Assembly (NCBI GenBank): GCA_020047885.1
Contig: JAIFNF010000061.1
Span: 1 to 7,759, forward strand
Origin: Gammaproteobacteria bacterium
GTDB taxonomy: Bacteria; Pseudomonadota; Gammaproteobacteria; Competibacterales; Competibacteraceae
Direction: 5' to 3'
Length of the DNA stretch: 7,759 bases
This document shows, piece by piece, positions 1-5,791 of this stretch. The position numbers and the translations under genes were made by a program. The stretch's first letter is position 1. Every line of letters starts with the position of its first letter. The notes under the pieces are model-generated. The model worked only from the letters and a program-made list of their open reading frames with translations, was not told the origin of the DNA and ran no database searches.

Positions 1-38
1 AGATCGGTCAAGCCGACACAGTCTTCATAAGTTAACAT
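1..38 (-). CDS. 5' end of a small conserved protein, cut by the window edge
   Basis: Reading leftward, an ATG at 38-36 opens a frame giving MLTYEDCVGLTD before the window ends, so only about 12 codons are visible. A strong Shine-Dalgarno sequence (GGAGGT, 49-44) sits 5 nt before the ATG, which is the main reason to trust the start. From memory, short bacterial proteins beginning MLTYEDC and continuing with an acidic LTEEEI-type stretch are widespread in gammaproteobacteria with no firm function; this assignment cannot be tested here because the rest is missing. The gene points the same way as the large sensor gene at 362-3676 and lies about 150 nt downstream of repeat/promoter copy A. No function is proposed. 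Confidence 0.6.
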   Translation of the reverse strand, partial: MLTYEDCVGLTD

Positions 39-180
39 GTCACACCTCCAGTTGCTGAAAAACCCCTTCTCGGTTCGTCCTTGGCCGAATGACCGAAGCG
101 CGTTTGCGGCTCTGTGGTACGCGTTCCGCCGATCCTTTCCTAGAGGCTCAATCCTGCTCCCGTTCCGGTCAGCCTCCAGA

Positions 181-254
181 CGCAAAGTGTAGCACAAAAA
201 GACATAAATTCCACCTGAATTTTGTGGTTTCCCACGTTCAGGTTTCCCGGAATC
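181..254 (-). promoter_or_regulatory. Repeat element copy A with putative leftward promoter and tandem operator
   Basis: The core, 190-254, matches 3902-3965 at 56 of 65 aligned columns with one single-base indel; weaker similarity runs on to 181. Read leftward, both copies contain an extended -10, here TGC (194-192) followed by TACACT (191-186), but no TTGACA-like -35. About 48 bp upstream of the -10 is the centre of a direct repeat of GGGAAACC (248-241 and 233-226), 15 bp start to start. In this copy the region also folds as ACCTGAA (213-219) with TTCAGGT (237-243) around an inner GTGG/CCAC stem; copy B does not keep this pairing. The layout fits an activator-dependent promoter for the gene at 1-38. 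It could instead be a dispersed intergenic repeat with no promoter role. Confidence 0.5.
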
Positions 255-277
255 ACTGGATGACGCTGATTAGCGGG

Positions 278-300
278 TGACACGGAAAAAATCTGTGTCA
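278..300. terminator. Stem-loop downstream of the sensor gene, possible weak terminator
   Basis: TGACACGGA (278-286) pairs with TCTGTGTCA (292-300) over 9 bp with one G-T wobble and a five-A loop. It lies 62 nt past the stop of the leftward sensor gene. On the leftward transcript no T-run follows the stem, and on the plus strand only TTT follows, so it is not a textbook intrinsic terminator. It could act as an RNA 3'-end stabiliser or be incidental. Confidence 0.3.
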
Positions 301-361
301 TTTGCGCAGGGGGTCACAGGAAAATTGATGGAAGGATATTTACTACGAGCGAACTAAGCCA

Positions 362-3300
362 TTATCTGAAGGCCGTAATCAACGAATAGCAGGCTTGAGC
401 ATCTTCGGCCAGTTCAAAAAAGTTGATCGTGCGTTTCCGCCACTGAGAAAAGTTAAATTGGTGATCGAGTTCGTTCATATCGCGGAAGCCCATACTCCAG
501 TCTGGAAAGACGCGCTGGTGAGAATTTCTACTCATTACTTCATGAAACTGCGTGTGGCGCAGGTCCTTACGAATCCGCTCGACCAGGCTCAAAACGATCT
601 CGCGGCGCCCCTCAATCATCTGCATAAATTGACCATGTTGATACAGTAAAAAACCGGTTAACCCATGCGCGGTGTTAAATGCTTGCGCTTGGTCGAGCAG
701 AATTTTTAACTCATGGGTTTCCATAGACCGGATTGCTTTACTGACATAAAGCATAAAATAAATCGGCGCATCTATAGTTCCTTGCGAGAGAACCATTTGC
801 TGCTCAACCGTATCCAATAGCTGGGGTTCCGGCATCGGTCGATAAAAATAAAAGCCTTGGACATAATCGCATGCCATCGCTTTTAACTCGGTGAGTTGAT
901 CAATATTTTCGACGCCTTCCGCAATCGTTTCCAAACCCAGGGCGTTGGCCATGCTAATGACCGCTGATGCGATAATCCGGCTCTCATGGCGCTTGTCGAG
1001 ACCATCGATGAATTCACAGTCGATTTTCAGCGTTTGTACCGGCATACGCAGTAATTGAGACAATGATGAATAGCCCGTACCAAAGTCATCTACGGCTACC
1101 CGCAAACCCAGTTTCGCCAATTCCCGCAGTACTCGCAAATTCGATTCCACGTCAGACATTAACGACGTTTCAGTAATTTCTAACAAAATGCGTGAAGCAT
1201 CCGCACCATACTGATTCAGAAATGCTGAAAATTGTTCTGGCAGATCAGGATTATCCAGTTGCCGAGTCGAGAGATTGACCGAGATATAAGGGGCTTTTTC
1301 AGCCAAGCGGTGACGCCACTCGACTTCCATCCGACACGCTTGTTCAAATACCCAGGCACCGATCGGTAAAATGCTGCCCGTCATCTCGGCAATCGGAATA
1401 AAGAAGGCTGGCGATACCTCCCCTTCCGGCGGCGACCAGCGCAACAGCAGTTCTGCACCACGAATAGCCCCGTTGCTGATAGCGACAATGGGTTGACACA
1501 GCAGGCGTAATTCTTTTTGTTCCAGCGCATTGCGGAGACTGGCCGCGACTTCCACACGGCGAAGGGCTTTTTCATGGAGGTCTTCATTAAAGAACTGCCA
1601 ACTATCCCGACCCCGTTCTTTTACGCTGTACATGGCGGAGTCGGCATAACGTAACAGATCGTCTGCCGAGAACGTGGAACCGTGGCCAATAGCAATGCCG
1701 ATGCTGGCGGTGACCGATAATGTCCGTTCGGCAACGATGAAGGGTTCACGCAGGGTGTTGTTCAGGCGTTCGGCCAGGCTGGACAAGGTGGTCGGTTCGT
1801 CAATTTGCTCACACAGAATCAGAAATTCATCACCGCCTAACCGACCCACCGTATCACCGGGGCGAACCTGCGTAACCAGGCGATTGGCCGTGCTAATTAA
1901 TAGCTCGTCGCCAATATCATGACCATGACTGTCATTGATGATTTTGAACCCGTCCAAATCAATGAACAGGAGCGCAACACTACGACCTTGACGCTTGGAA
2001 CGTTTTAATGCGCTGGTCAGGCGTTCACGAATCAGGGCACGATTGGGGAGTTGGGTCAGGGAATCATGGGTTGCTTTCCACATCAATTCTTCCTGAATCC
2101 GCTGGCGTTCGGTGATGTCACGCAAGCTGGCGACCAGGATCCATTCCCCATTATCTTGGACCTTGGTGATAGACGCTTCTGCCGGAAAGGTCGAACCATC
2201 CTTGCGATAGCCGGACACTTCACCCCGCTGTCCCATGGGAATCGCCGTTTCGGGACTGGCGATGAATCTTTCAATATGCGCCTGGTGATGGTGGCGAAAT
2301 TGCGGCGGGGTCAGGAGATGCACGGACAGGTCGATGAGTTCTGCTTCGTCATAGCCGAATAACCGAACGGCGTTGTAGTTGGCCTGGATGATGATCCCGT
2401 CTTCGCGAATCGCAATAATCGCGATATCCGCAACCGCGAGAATTTTTTCAATAGGCGCAGCAGACGGGGAAACGGCTGAGGTGGCCGGATCCATGGGCGC
2501 AGGCGGTAAAATCGGGGCCTCCCGCGACAGGTGGGCAAAATTACAGCGATAACGTTCGGGAATCTGTGGCGGGTTACAGCCGAAGTTCTCAATGATAGTG
2601 AAAGCACCGTCCGCATTGCATCGCGCCAGGAAGGTGTTGACATGCGCATGGTGGGTAGCAGAATCCATGTGCACGGAGCCTTGCGGGCCATTCACCGTGA
2701 CCTGTTCCAAAGCCGCTACCAGGTCATCCGCAGCCAGCGATTGCGCGATTTCGGCAGCGCGGGCAAAGGCATGGACACAGAGATATGCGCCTTCCCCGAA
2801 ATTAGTCATTAATCCGTTGCCCTGCGGCCAAATCCCGGTGACCTCGGGTAAGGCGGCGAGTCGCTTCAGGTAGTGATGATTTTCCGGGGTATCCACCGAC
2901 ATAAAATAGGTGTTGCTGGAATAAAAGCCCTCCCGCACCTCCGGGCTAAGGCAGCTCGCGATGGCTTCGTCAAAATGCCCCATGACTACTGAAATGCGCT
3001 TCTTCAGACCGTATTGGGTAAAGCGGGTCAGCAAGTTCACTTGATCACTGCCGGCAAAGTACGGGATAAACACATCCGCCCCTGATTTTGCCAACCGGTT
3101 CAGTAATGCGTCCAGATCATCACTATCACTACTCAGTGAGAGATACTCTTCGCCTACCACGTCGCCGCCCAGCGCCAGCAACGCCTGCTTGGCAGCGTCT
3201 ATCGAACCGCGTGGCCATTCGTAATTGCTGCCCGCGAAGTATATTTTCTGGCCAAAATGGCGGACTGTGTACGGAATCATCCGGTCGATCTGTTGATTCG

Positions 3301-3676
3301 GTAACGCGGCAAAATGGAAAAAATAATGTTCGTTGATGCTCCCCTCGTAGAACGAGAAGTTCAGGTAGGGAACCTGGCGCGGGCCGGCGACTCGATCAGC
3401 GACGGCAATCCGTGAATTCGAGAGCAAATTACCGATCATCGCGACGCAACCTTGCACATCAATCAACCGTTCGGCAGCCGGCACCGCGGTATCCGGGAGA
3501 CTGCCGTCATCCTCAATAATCAATTCCAGCGGACGCCCAAGGACGCCCCCCTGTTCGTTAATTTCTTCACAGGCGATGCGGGCTGCTCTGACAATTTCAG
3601 AACCGTACAAGGCGACCAAACCGGTCAGGGGCGGCATCAATCCAAGACGAACGGTGGAGGTTGTTTGCTGTGTCAT
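362..3676 (-). CDS. Ligand-binding/PAS/GGDEF/EAL/BLUF multidomain c-di-GMP sensor enzyme
   Basis: A 1104-residue protein likely to make and/or degrade cyclic di-GMP in response to several signals. Domains in order: type 1 periplasmic-binding fold of the AmiC/urea-branched-chain class, about 8-375; Pro/Ala-rich linker, 385-408; PAS, about 408-525, ending in the usual DITERQ; GGDEF, about 530-696, with intact GGDEF at 614-618 and an RxxD inhibitory site (R605, D608) exactly five residues before it; EAL, about 707-955; BLUF, about 971-1066. EAL metal and catalytic positions are present: E742, N801, E833, D863/D864, K884, E920, E923 and Q940, although the signature reads ELL instead of EAL. BLUF flavin-switch residues are also present: Y977, N1001, Q1019, W1060, M1062. 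There is no signal peptide or membrane segment, so the binding-protein fold is probably cytoplasmic. The ATG at 3676 is the only ATG, GTG or TTG before the upstream in-frame stop near 3779; no clear Shine-Dalgarno sequence precedes it. Domain calls are firm; ligand and net activity are unknown. Confidence 0.93.
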   Translation of the reverse strand: MTQQTTSTVRLGLMPPLTGLVALYGSEIVRAARIACEEINEQGGVLGRPLELIIEDDGSLPDTAVPAAERLIDVQGCVAMIGNLLSNSRIAVADRVAGPRQVPYLNFSFYEGSINEHYFFHFAALPNQQIDRMIPYTVRHFGQKIYFAGSNYEWPRGSIDAAKQALLALGGDVVGEEYLSLSSDSDDLDALLNRLAKSGADVFIPYFAGSDQVNLLTRFTQYGLKKRISVVMGHFDEAIASCLSPEVREGFYSSNTYFMSVDTPENHHYLKRLAALPEVTGIWPQGNGLMTNFGEGAYLCVHAFARAAEIAQSLAADDLVAALEQVTVNGPQGSVHMDSATHHAHVNTFLARCNADGAFTIIENFGCNPPQIPERYRCNFAHLSREAPILPPAPMDPATSAVSPSAAPIEKILAVADIAIIAIREDGIIIQANYNAVRLFGYDEAELIDLSVHLLTPPQFRHHHQAHIERFIASPETAIPMGQRGEVSGYRKDGSTFPAEASITKVQDNGEWILVASLRDITERQRIQEELMWKATHDSLTQLPNRALIRERLTSALKRSKRQGRSVALLFIDLDGFKIINDSHGHDIGDELLISTANRLVTQVRPGDTVGRLGGDEFLILCEQIDEPTTLSSLAERLNNTLREPFIVAERTLSVTASIGIAIGHGSTFSADDLLRYADSAMYSVKERGRDSWQFFNEDLHEKALRRVEVAASLRNALEQKELRLLCQPIVAISNGAIRGAELLLRWSPPEGEVSPAFFIPIAEMTGSILPIGAWVFEQACRMEVEWRHRLAEKAPYISVNLSTRQLDNPDLPEQFSAFLNQYGADASRILLEITETSLMSDVESNLRVLRELAKLGLRVAVDDFGTGYSSLSQLLRMPVQTLKIDCEFIDGLDKRHESRIIASAVISMANALGLETIAEGVENIDQLTELKAMACDYVQGFYFYRPMPEPQLLDTVEQQMVLSQGTIDAPIYFMLYVSKAIRSMETHELKILLDQAQAFNTAHGLTGFLLYQHGQFMQMIEGRREIVLSLVERIRKDLRHTQFHEVMSRNSHQRVFPDWSMGFRDMNELDHQFNFSQWRKRTINFFELAEDAQACYSLITAFR

Positions 3677-3730
3677 AAAGTAGCCGATGATATGAAAATC
3701 GTTATCGATGCCACGGTTTGGGTAGCTCGC

Positions 3731-3757
3731 AAAAAAGTTCCTGTAAATTTTCCGGTG
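3731..3757 (+). repeat. Short intergenic repeat, copy 1
   Basis: This 27-nt stretch matches 7664-7690 at 23 positions, including an uninterrupted core CTGTAAATTTTCC. Both copies are intergenic and sit upstream of a gene start: this one 55-81 nt before the ATG of the leftward sensor gene, the other before a presumed rightward gene beyond the window. Relative to their genes the two copies point in opposite directions. The element is short and AT-rich, so chance similarity is possible. Confidence 0.35.
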
Positions 3758-3892
3758 TCCCTGTTCGTCTGCAAACAGCTATCCCCAACCGCCCTGACCC
3801 GTACCGCCTCGCTGCCCCATTCTTCGCCTTGGCGATCACAGGAAAGTACGCAGGAACAAAATAGGGAGGGTCTTTATTGCGAGTGGCCTAAA

Positions 3893-3965
3893 CTCAAAAT
3901 CTAGCACAAAAAGGCATAAATTCCATCCAGATTTGCGGTTTGCCATGTTCAGGTTTCCCGGAATC
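3893..3965 (-). promoter_or_regulatory. Repeat element copy B with putative leftward promoter of the sensor gene
   Basis: Second copy of the element at 181-254, in the same orientation; core 3902-3965. Read leftward, the extended -10 is TGC (3906-3904) followed by TAGATT (3903-3898), keeping the TA-A-T pattern of copy A. The upstream direct repeat is GGGAAACC (3959-3952) and GGCAAACC (3944-3937), again 15 bp start to start and centred about 48 bp upstream of the -10. Transcription from here would give the sensor gene an untranslated leader of roughly 215 nt. The two copies differ at scattered positions while the half-sites and -10 skeleton stay, which favours a shared regulatory site over a recent duplication, but two copies are few to argue from. 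Confidence 0.5.
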
Positions 3966-4068
3966 GCGGGACGTCGCTATTTTCAAGCCTATGGGTAGAT
4001 TTTAGTGTGCCGCTTGATTAGGCTAAGCAACGTTATTTTTCGCCTCTTAATCTTGGGAGATTTCCTGC

Positions 4069-4119
4069 ATGAACCGTTCGCTGATCGCTGCCGCTCTGTG
4101 TTTATCTGCCGCCGACTAA
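4069..4119 (+). CDS. 16-residue leader ORF or truncated signal-peptide gene upstream of pyrF
   Basis: ATG at 4069 starts MNRSLIAAALCLSAAD followed by TAA at 4117. A good ribosome binding site, GGGAG at 4055-4059 (9 nt spacing), precedes it, whereas the pyrF ATG only 6 nt after the stop has no Shine-Dalgarno sequence of its own. The peptide looks like the first part of a Sec signal peptide: two charges followed by an Ala/Leu-rich core. Two readings are possible. It may be a translated leader whose ribosomes reinitiate at pyrF, so pyrF expression is coupled to it. Or it may be the stump of an exported-protein gene whose remainder was deleted, leaving pyrF to borrow its translation signals. The sequence shows the ORF and spacing; the role is inference. 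Confidence 0.45.
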   Translation: MNRSLIAAALCLSAAD

Positions 4120-4125
4120 CGCCCC

Positions 4126-4860
4126 ATGACCTCGCCACTGCTTTCGACCAAACCGATTCCCCCCGCTGAACGCCTGATCTTTGCCTTGGATGTGCCGAAC
4201 CCGGCGACCGCCCGGCAACTGGTGGAGACGCTCGGTGATGCTGTTTGCTTCTACAAAATTGGGCTGGAACTGTTCATGGCGGGCGGCTATTTCGAGCTGA
4301 TCGAGTGGTTGCGCGCCCGCGATAAAAAGGTGTTCGTCGATCTGAAATTTTTCGACGTACCGGAAACGGTTCGCTCCGCCGTGCGCCAGTTAGCCCCCTA
4401 TGGCGCGGCTTTAACCACTGTGCATGGCAATGACGCCATCTTGCGGGCGGCAGTGGAAGCAGCGCAGGAAATCGGTGGTGAGCCGGGTATTCTGGCGGTG
4501 ACGGCTCTGACCAGTCTGGATCAGGCGGATCTCACTGATCTGGGTTTCGCCTGCGATCCCAAAACTCTGGTGCTGTCGCGGGCGCGGCGAGCGCTGGAGA
4601 TTGGTTGTCGCGGTGTCATCTCCTCGGGACTGGAAGCGGCTGACTTGCGGCAGAGTCTGGGCGACAAGCTGCTGATTATTACCCCCGGCATCCGACCCGT
4701 GTTCAACCGTCCAGCCGACGATCAGAAGCGCACCCTGGATGTTGAAGACGCTTTTCTAAATGGCGCTGACCATATTGTGGTCGGTCGCCCCATCCGCCAG
4801 GCTCCTGATCCCCGAGCGGCAGCGGCCTCGATTCAGGAACGGATTGCCCGACTGTTTTGA
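4126..4860 (+). CDS. pyrF: Orotidine 5'-phosphate decarboxylase
   Basis: Converts orotidine monophosphate to UMP with loss of CO2, the last step of de novo pyrimidine synthesis, in the cytoplasm. The 244-residue length is normal for the short bacterial class. Family motifs are intact: D22 in the first strand (FALDVP), K44 (FYKIG), the catalytic DLKFFD array with D72, K74 and D77, followed by VPETV; then the phosphate-binding segments PGIRP (187-191) and VVGRPI (218-223). The start MTSPLLSTKPIPPAERLIFALDVP is the usual place relative to the first strand, but no Shine-Dalgarno sequence precedes it; a leader ORF ends 6 nt upstream. murI follows on the same strand after 82 nt with no obvious terminator, so the two may be co-transcribed. 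Confidence 0.97.
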   Translation: MTSPLLSTKPIPPAERLIFALDVPNPATARQLVETLGDAVCFYKIGLELFMAGGYFELIEWLRARDKKVFVDLKFFDVPETVRSAVRQLAPYGAALTTVHGNDAILRAAVEAAQEIGGEPGILAVTALTSLDQADLTDLGFACDPKTLVLSRARRALEIGCRGVISSGLEAADLRQSLGDKLLIITPGIRPVFNRPADDQKRTLDVEDAFLNGADHIVVGRPIRQAPDPRAAAASIQERIARLF

Positions 4861-4868
4861 ACGAACCC

Positions 4869-4896
4869 CAGGCTCCAGGCTCCAGGCTCCAGGCTC
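4869..4896 (+). repeat. Heptanucleotide tandem repeat, four perfect CAGGCTC units
   Basis: Four perfect copies of CAGGCTC lie head to tail, starting 9 nt after the pyrF stop, with partial unit sequence on either side. A 7-bp unit is not a multiple of three and the tract is intergenic, so copy number could drift by slipped-strand replication without damaging a reading frame. It separates pyrF from murI. Confidence 0.9.
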
Positions 4897-4912
4897 CCTA
4901 TCTGGCGCTTGG

Positions 4913-4926
4913 GGTCGGATCCGACC
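4913..4926. promoter_or_regulatory. Perfect 14-bp palindrome 16 nt before murI
   Basis: GGTCGGATCCGACC is a perfect inverted repeat (GGTCG, GATC, CGACC) ending 16 nt before the first murI ATG. It could be a dimeric protein-binding site or a small RNA hairpin close to the murI ribosome-loading region. No regulator is known from the sequence, and a short GC-rich palindrome may arise by chance. Confidence 0.35.
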
Positions 4927-4942
4927 GGGATTTAGCCAATTT

Positions 4943-5791
4943 ATGATGAACCGCCATCATTCAGTCGGTATCTTTGATTCCGGAGTCGGCGGATTGTCGG
5001 TGCTCCAGCAGATTCGCGCCCATCTGCGGCAAGAGTCGCTGCTGTATGTGGCTGATTCCGGCTACGCGCCTTACGGCAACCAACCGGCGGAATGGATCAT
5101 CCAGCGCACGTTTACCATCACCGAATTTCTGCTGGAACAGGGTGCCAAGGCGGTGGTGGTGGCTTGTAATACGGCGACGGCGGCGGCGATTGCCCCACTA
5201 CGCGCACATTTTGCCCTCCCGATTATTGGCATTGAACCGGCGGTCAAGCCGGCGGTCGCCATCACGCGCTCCGGGGTCGTGGGCATTCTGGCAACGGGTC
5301 ACACGGTGCGCAGCGACAAATTCGCCCATCTGCTCGATCAGCACGGCCATCAGGCGCGCGTGCTAGTACAGCCCTGTCCGGGACTGGCGGATTGTGTGGA
5401 ACGGGGTGATTTACGCGGTTCCGACCCCCGCGCTTTGTTGGAGCACTATCTGGAGCCACTGCTGAACGCCGGCGTCGATACGCTGGTGTTGGGCTGTACC
5501 CACTACCCATTTTTGATGCCGCTGATTCGGCAATTAACCGGGCCGGACATGACGATTCTTGATCCAAGTCCCGCCGTTGCTCGCCAATTGCGCCACCGGC
5601 TGGAATCAGCAGGATTGCTGGCGGATCAGGATGGTGACGGTGATGAGCGCTATTTCACCAGTGGCGCTTTGGAACCAACGGCCAGCGTGATGGCTGGACT
5701 GTTGGCTAAGCCGTTGAATCTAGAAATTTTGCCCGAACGCTTCCGGTCGGTGTGCCATCCAGCAACGGCACCTCAATCAAAACTGGCGTAA
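4943..5791 (+). CDS. murI: Glutamate racemase
   Basis: Interconverts L- and D-glutamate, supplying D-Glu for peptidoglycan stem peptides in the cytoplasm. The protein has 282 residues from the ATG at 4943 (281 from the adjacent ATG at 4946), close to the usual 265-290. All signature segments are present: FDSGVGG (11-17) with D12 and S13; ADSGYAPYG (37-45); VACNTATA (73-80) with catalytic C75; the GIEPAVKPA loop (96-104); and LGCTHYPFL (183-191) with the second catalytic cysteine, C185. The open frame extends upstream to 4760, but that part overlaps pyrF and is low-complexity, so the MMNRHHSVGIFDSG start is chosen. The ribosome binding site is weak. Its 3' end overlaps the convergent Uma2 gene by 19 nt. 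Confidence 0.96.
   Translation: MMNRHHSVGIFDSGVGGLSVLQQIRAHLRQESLLYVADSGYAPYGNQPAEWIIQRTFTITEFLLEQGAKAVVVACNTATAAAIAPLRAHFALPIIGIEPAVKPAVAITRSGVVGILATGHTVRSDKFAHLLDQHGHQARVLVQPCPGLADCVERGDLRGSDPRALLEHYLEPLLNAGVDTLVLGCTHYPFLMPLIRQLTGPDMTILDPSPAVARQLRHRLESAGLLADQDGDGDERYFTSGALEPTASVMAGLLAKPLNLEILPERFRSVCHPATAPQSKLA

Larger units (their letters stand above)
39..361. other. Non-coding region between the small gene and the sensor gene
   Basis: No convincing gene is seen on either strand. The stretch holds the ribosome binding site and long untranslated leader of the small gene at 1-38, repeat/promoter copy A (181-254), a small hairpin CGCT-GATT-AGCG at 264-275, and a 9-bp stem-loop (278-300) lying 62 nt beyond the 3' end of the sensor gene. 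A short open frame at 89-280 on the plus strand has no ribosome binding site, has unremarkable composition, and runs across the repeat, so it is not called. Confidence 0.6.
3677..4068. other. Divergent non-coding region between the sensor gene and the pyrF leader
   Basis: About 390 bp separates the leftward sensor gene from the rightward pyrF unit. It contains a short repeat (3731-3757), repeat/promoter copy B (3893-3965) and the ribosome binding site of the pyrF leader ORF. A plus-strand open frame at 3452-3904 runs in from the complement of the sensor gene and has no protein-like features, so it is not called. No clear sigma-70 promoter for pyrF was found; TTGATT at 4014-4019 has only poorly spaced AT-rich partners (TATTTT, 4034-4039). 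Confidence 0.55.

Noticed and set aside
226..248. c-di-GMP (GEMM) riboswitch suggested by GGGAAACC/GGCAAACC segments before a c-di-GMP gene
   Set aside because: The conserved second strand and tetraloop/receptor segments of the GEMM aptamer are missing, and the segments lie upstream of the likely -10, so they would not be transcribed from it.
89..280. Small plus-strand open frame of 63 codons
   Set aside because: It crosses repeat copy A, lacks a ribosome binding site and has no conserved features.
3452..3904. Plus-strand 150-codon open frame
   Set aside because: Most of it is the complement of the 5' part of the sensor gene; the rest crosses non-coding DNA. It has no ribosome binding site and no protein-like domain.
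4760..4942. Upstream extension of the murI frame
   Set aside because: It lies over the end of pyrF and the heptamer repeat and would add 61 residues unlike any glutamate racemase; the family begins just before the FDSGVGG motif.
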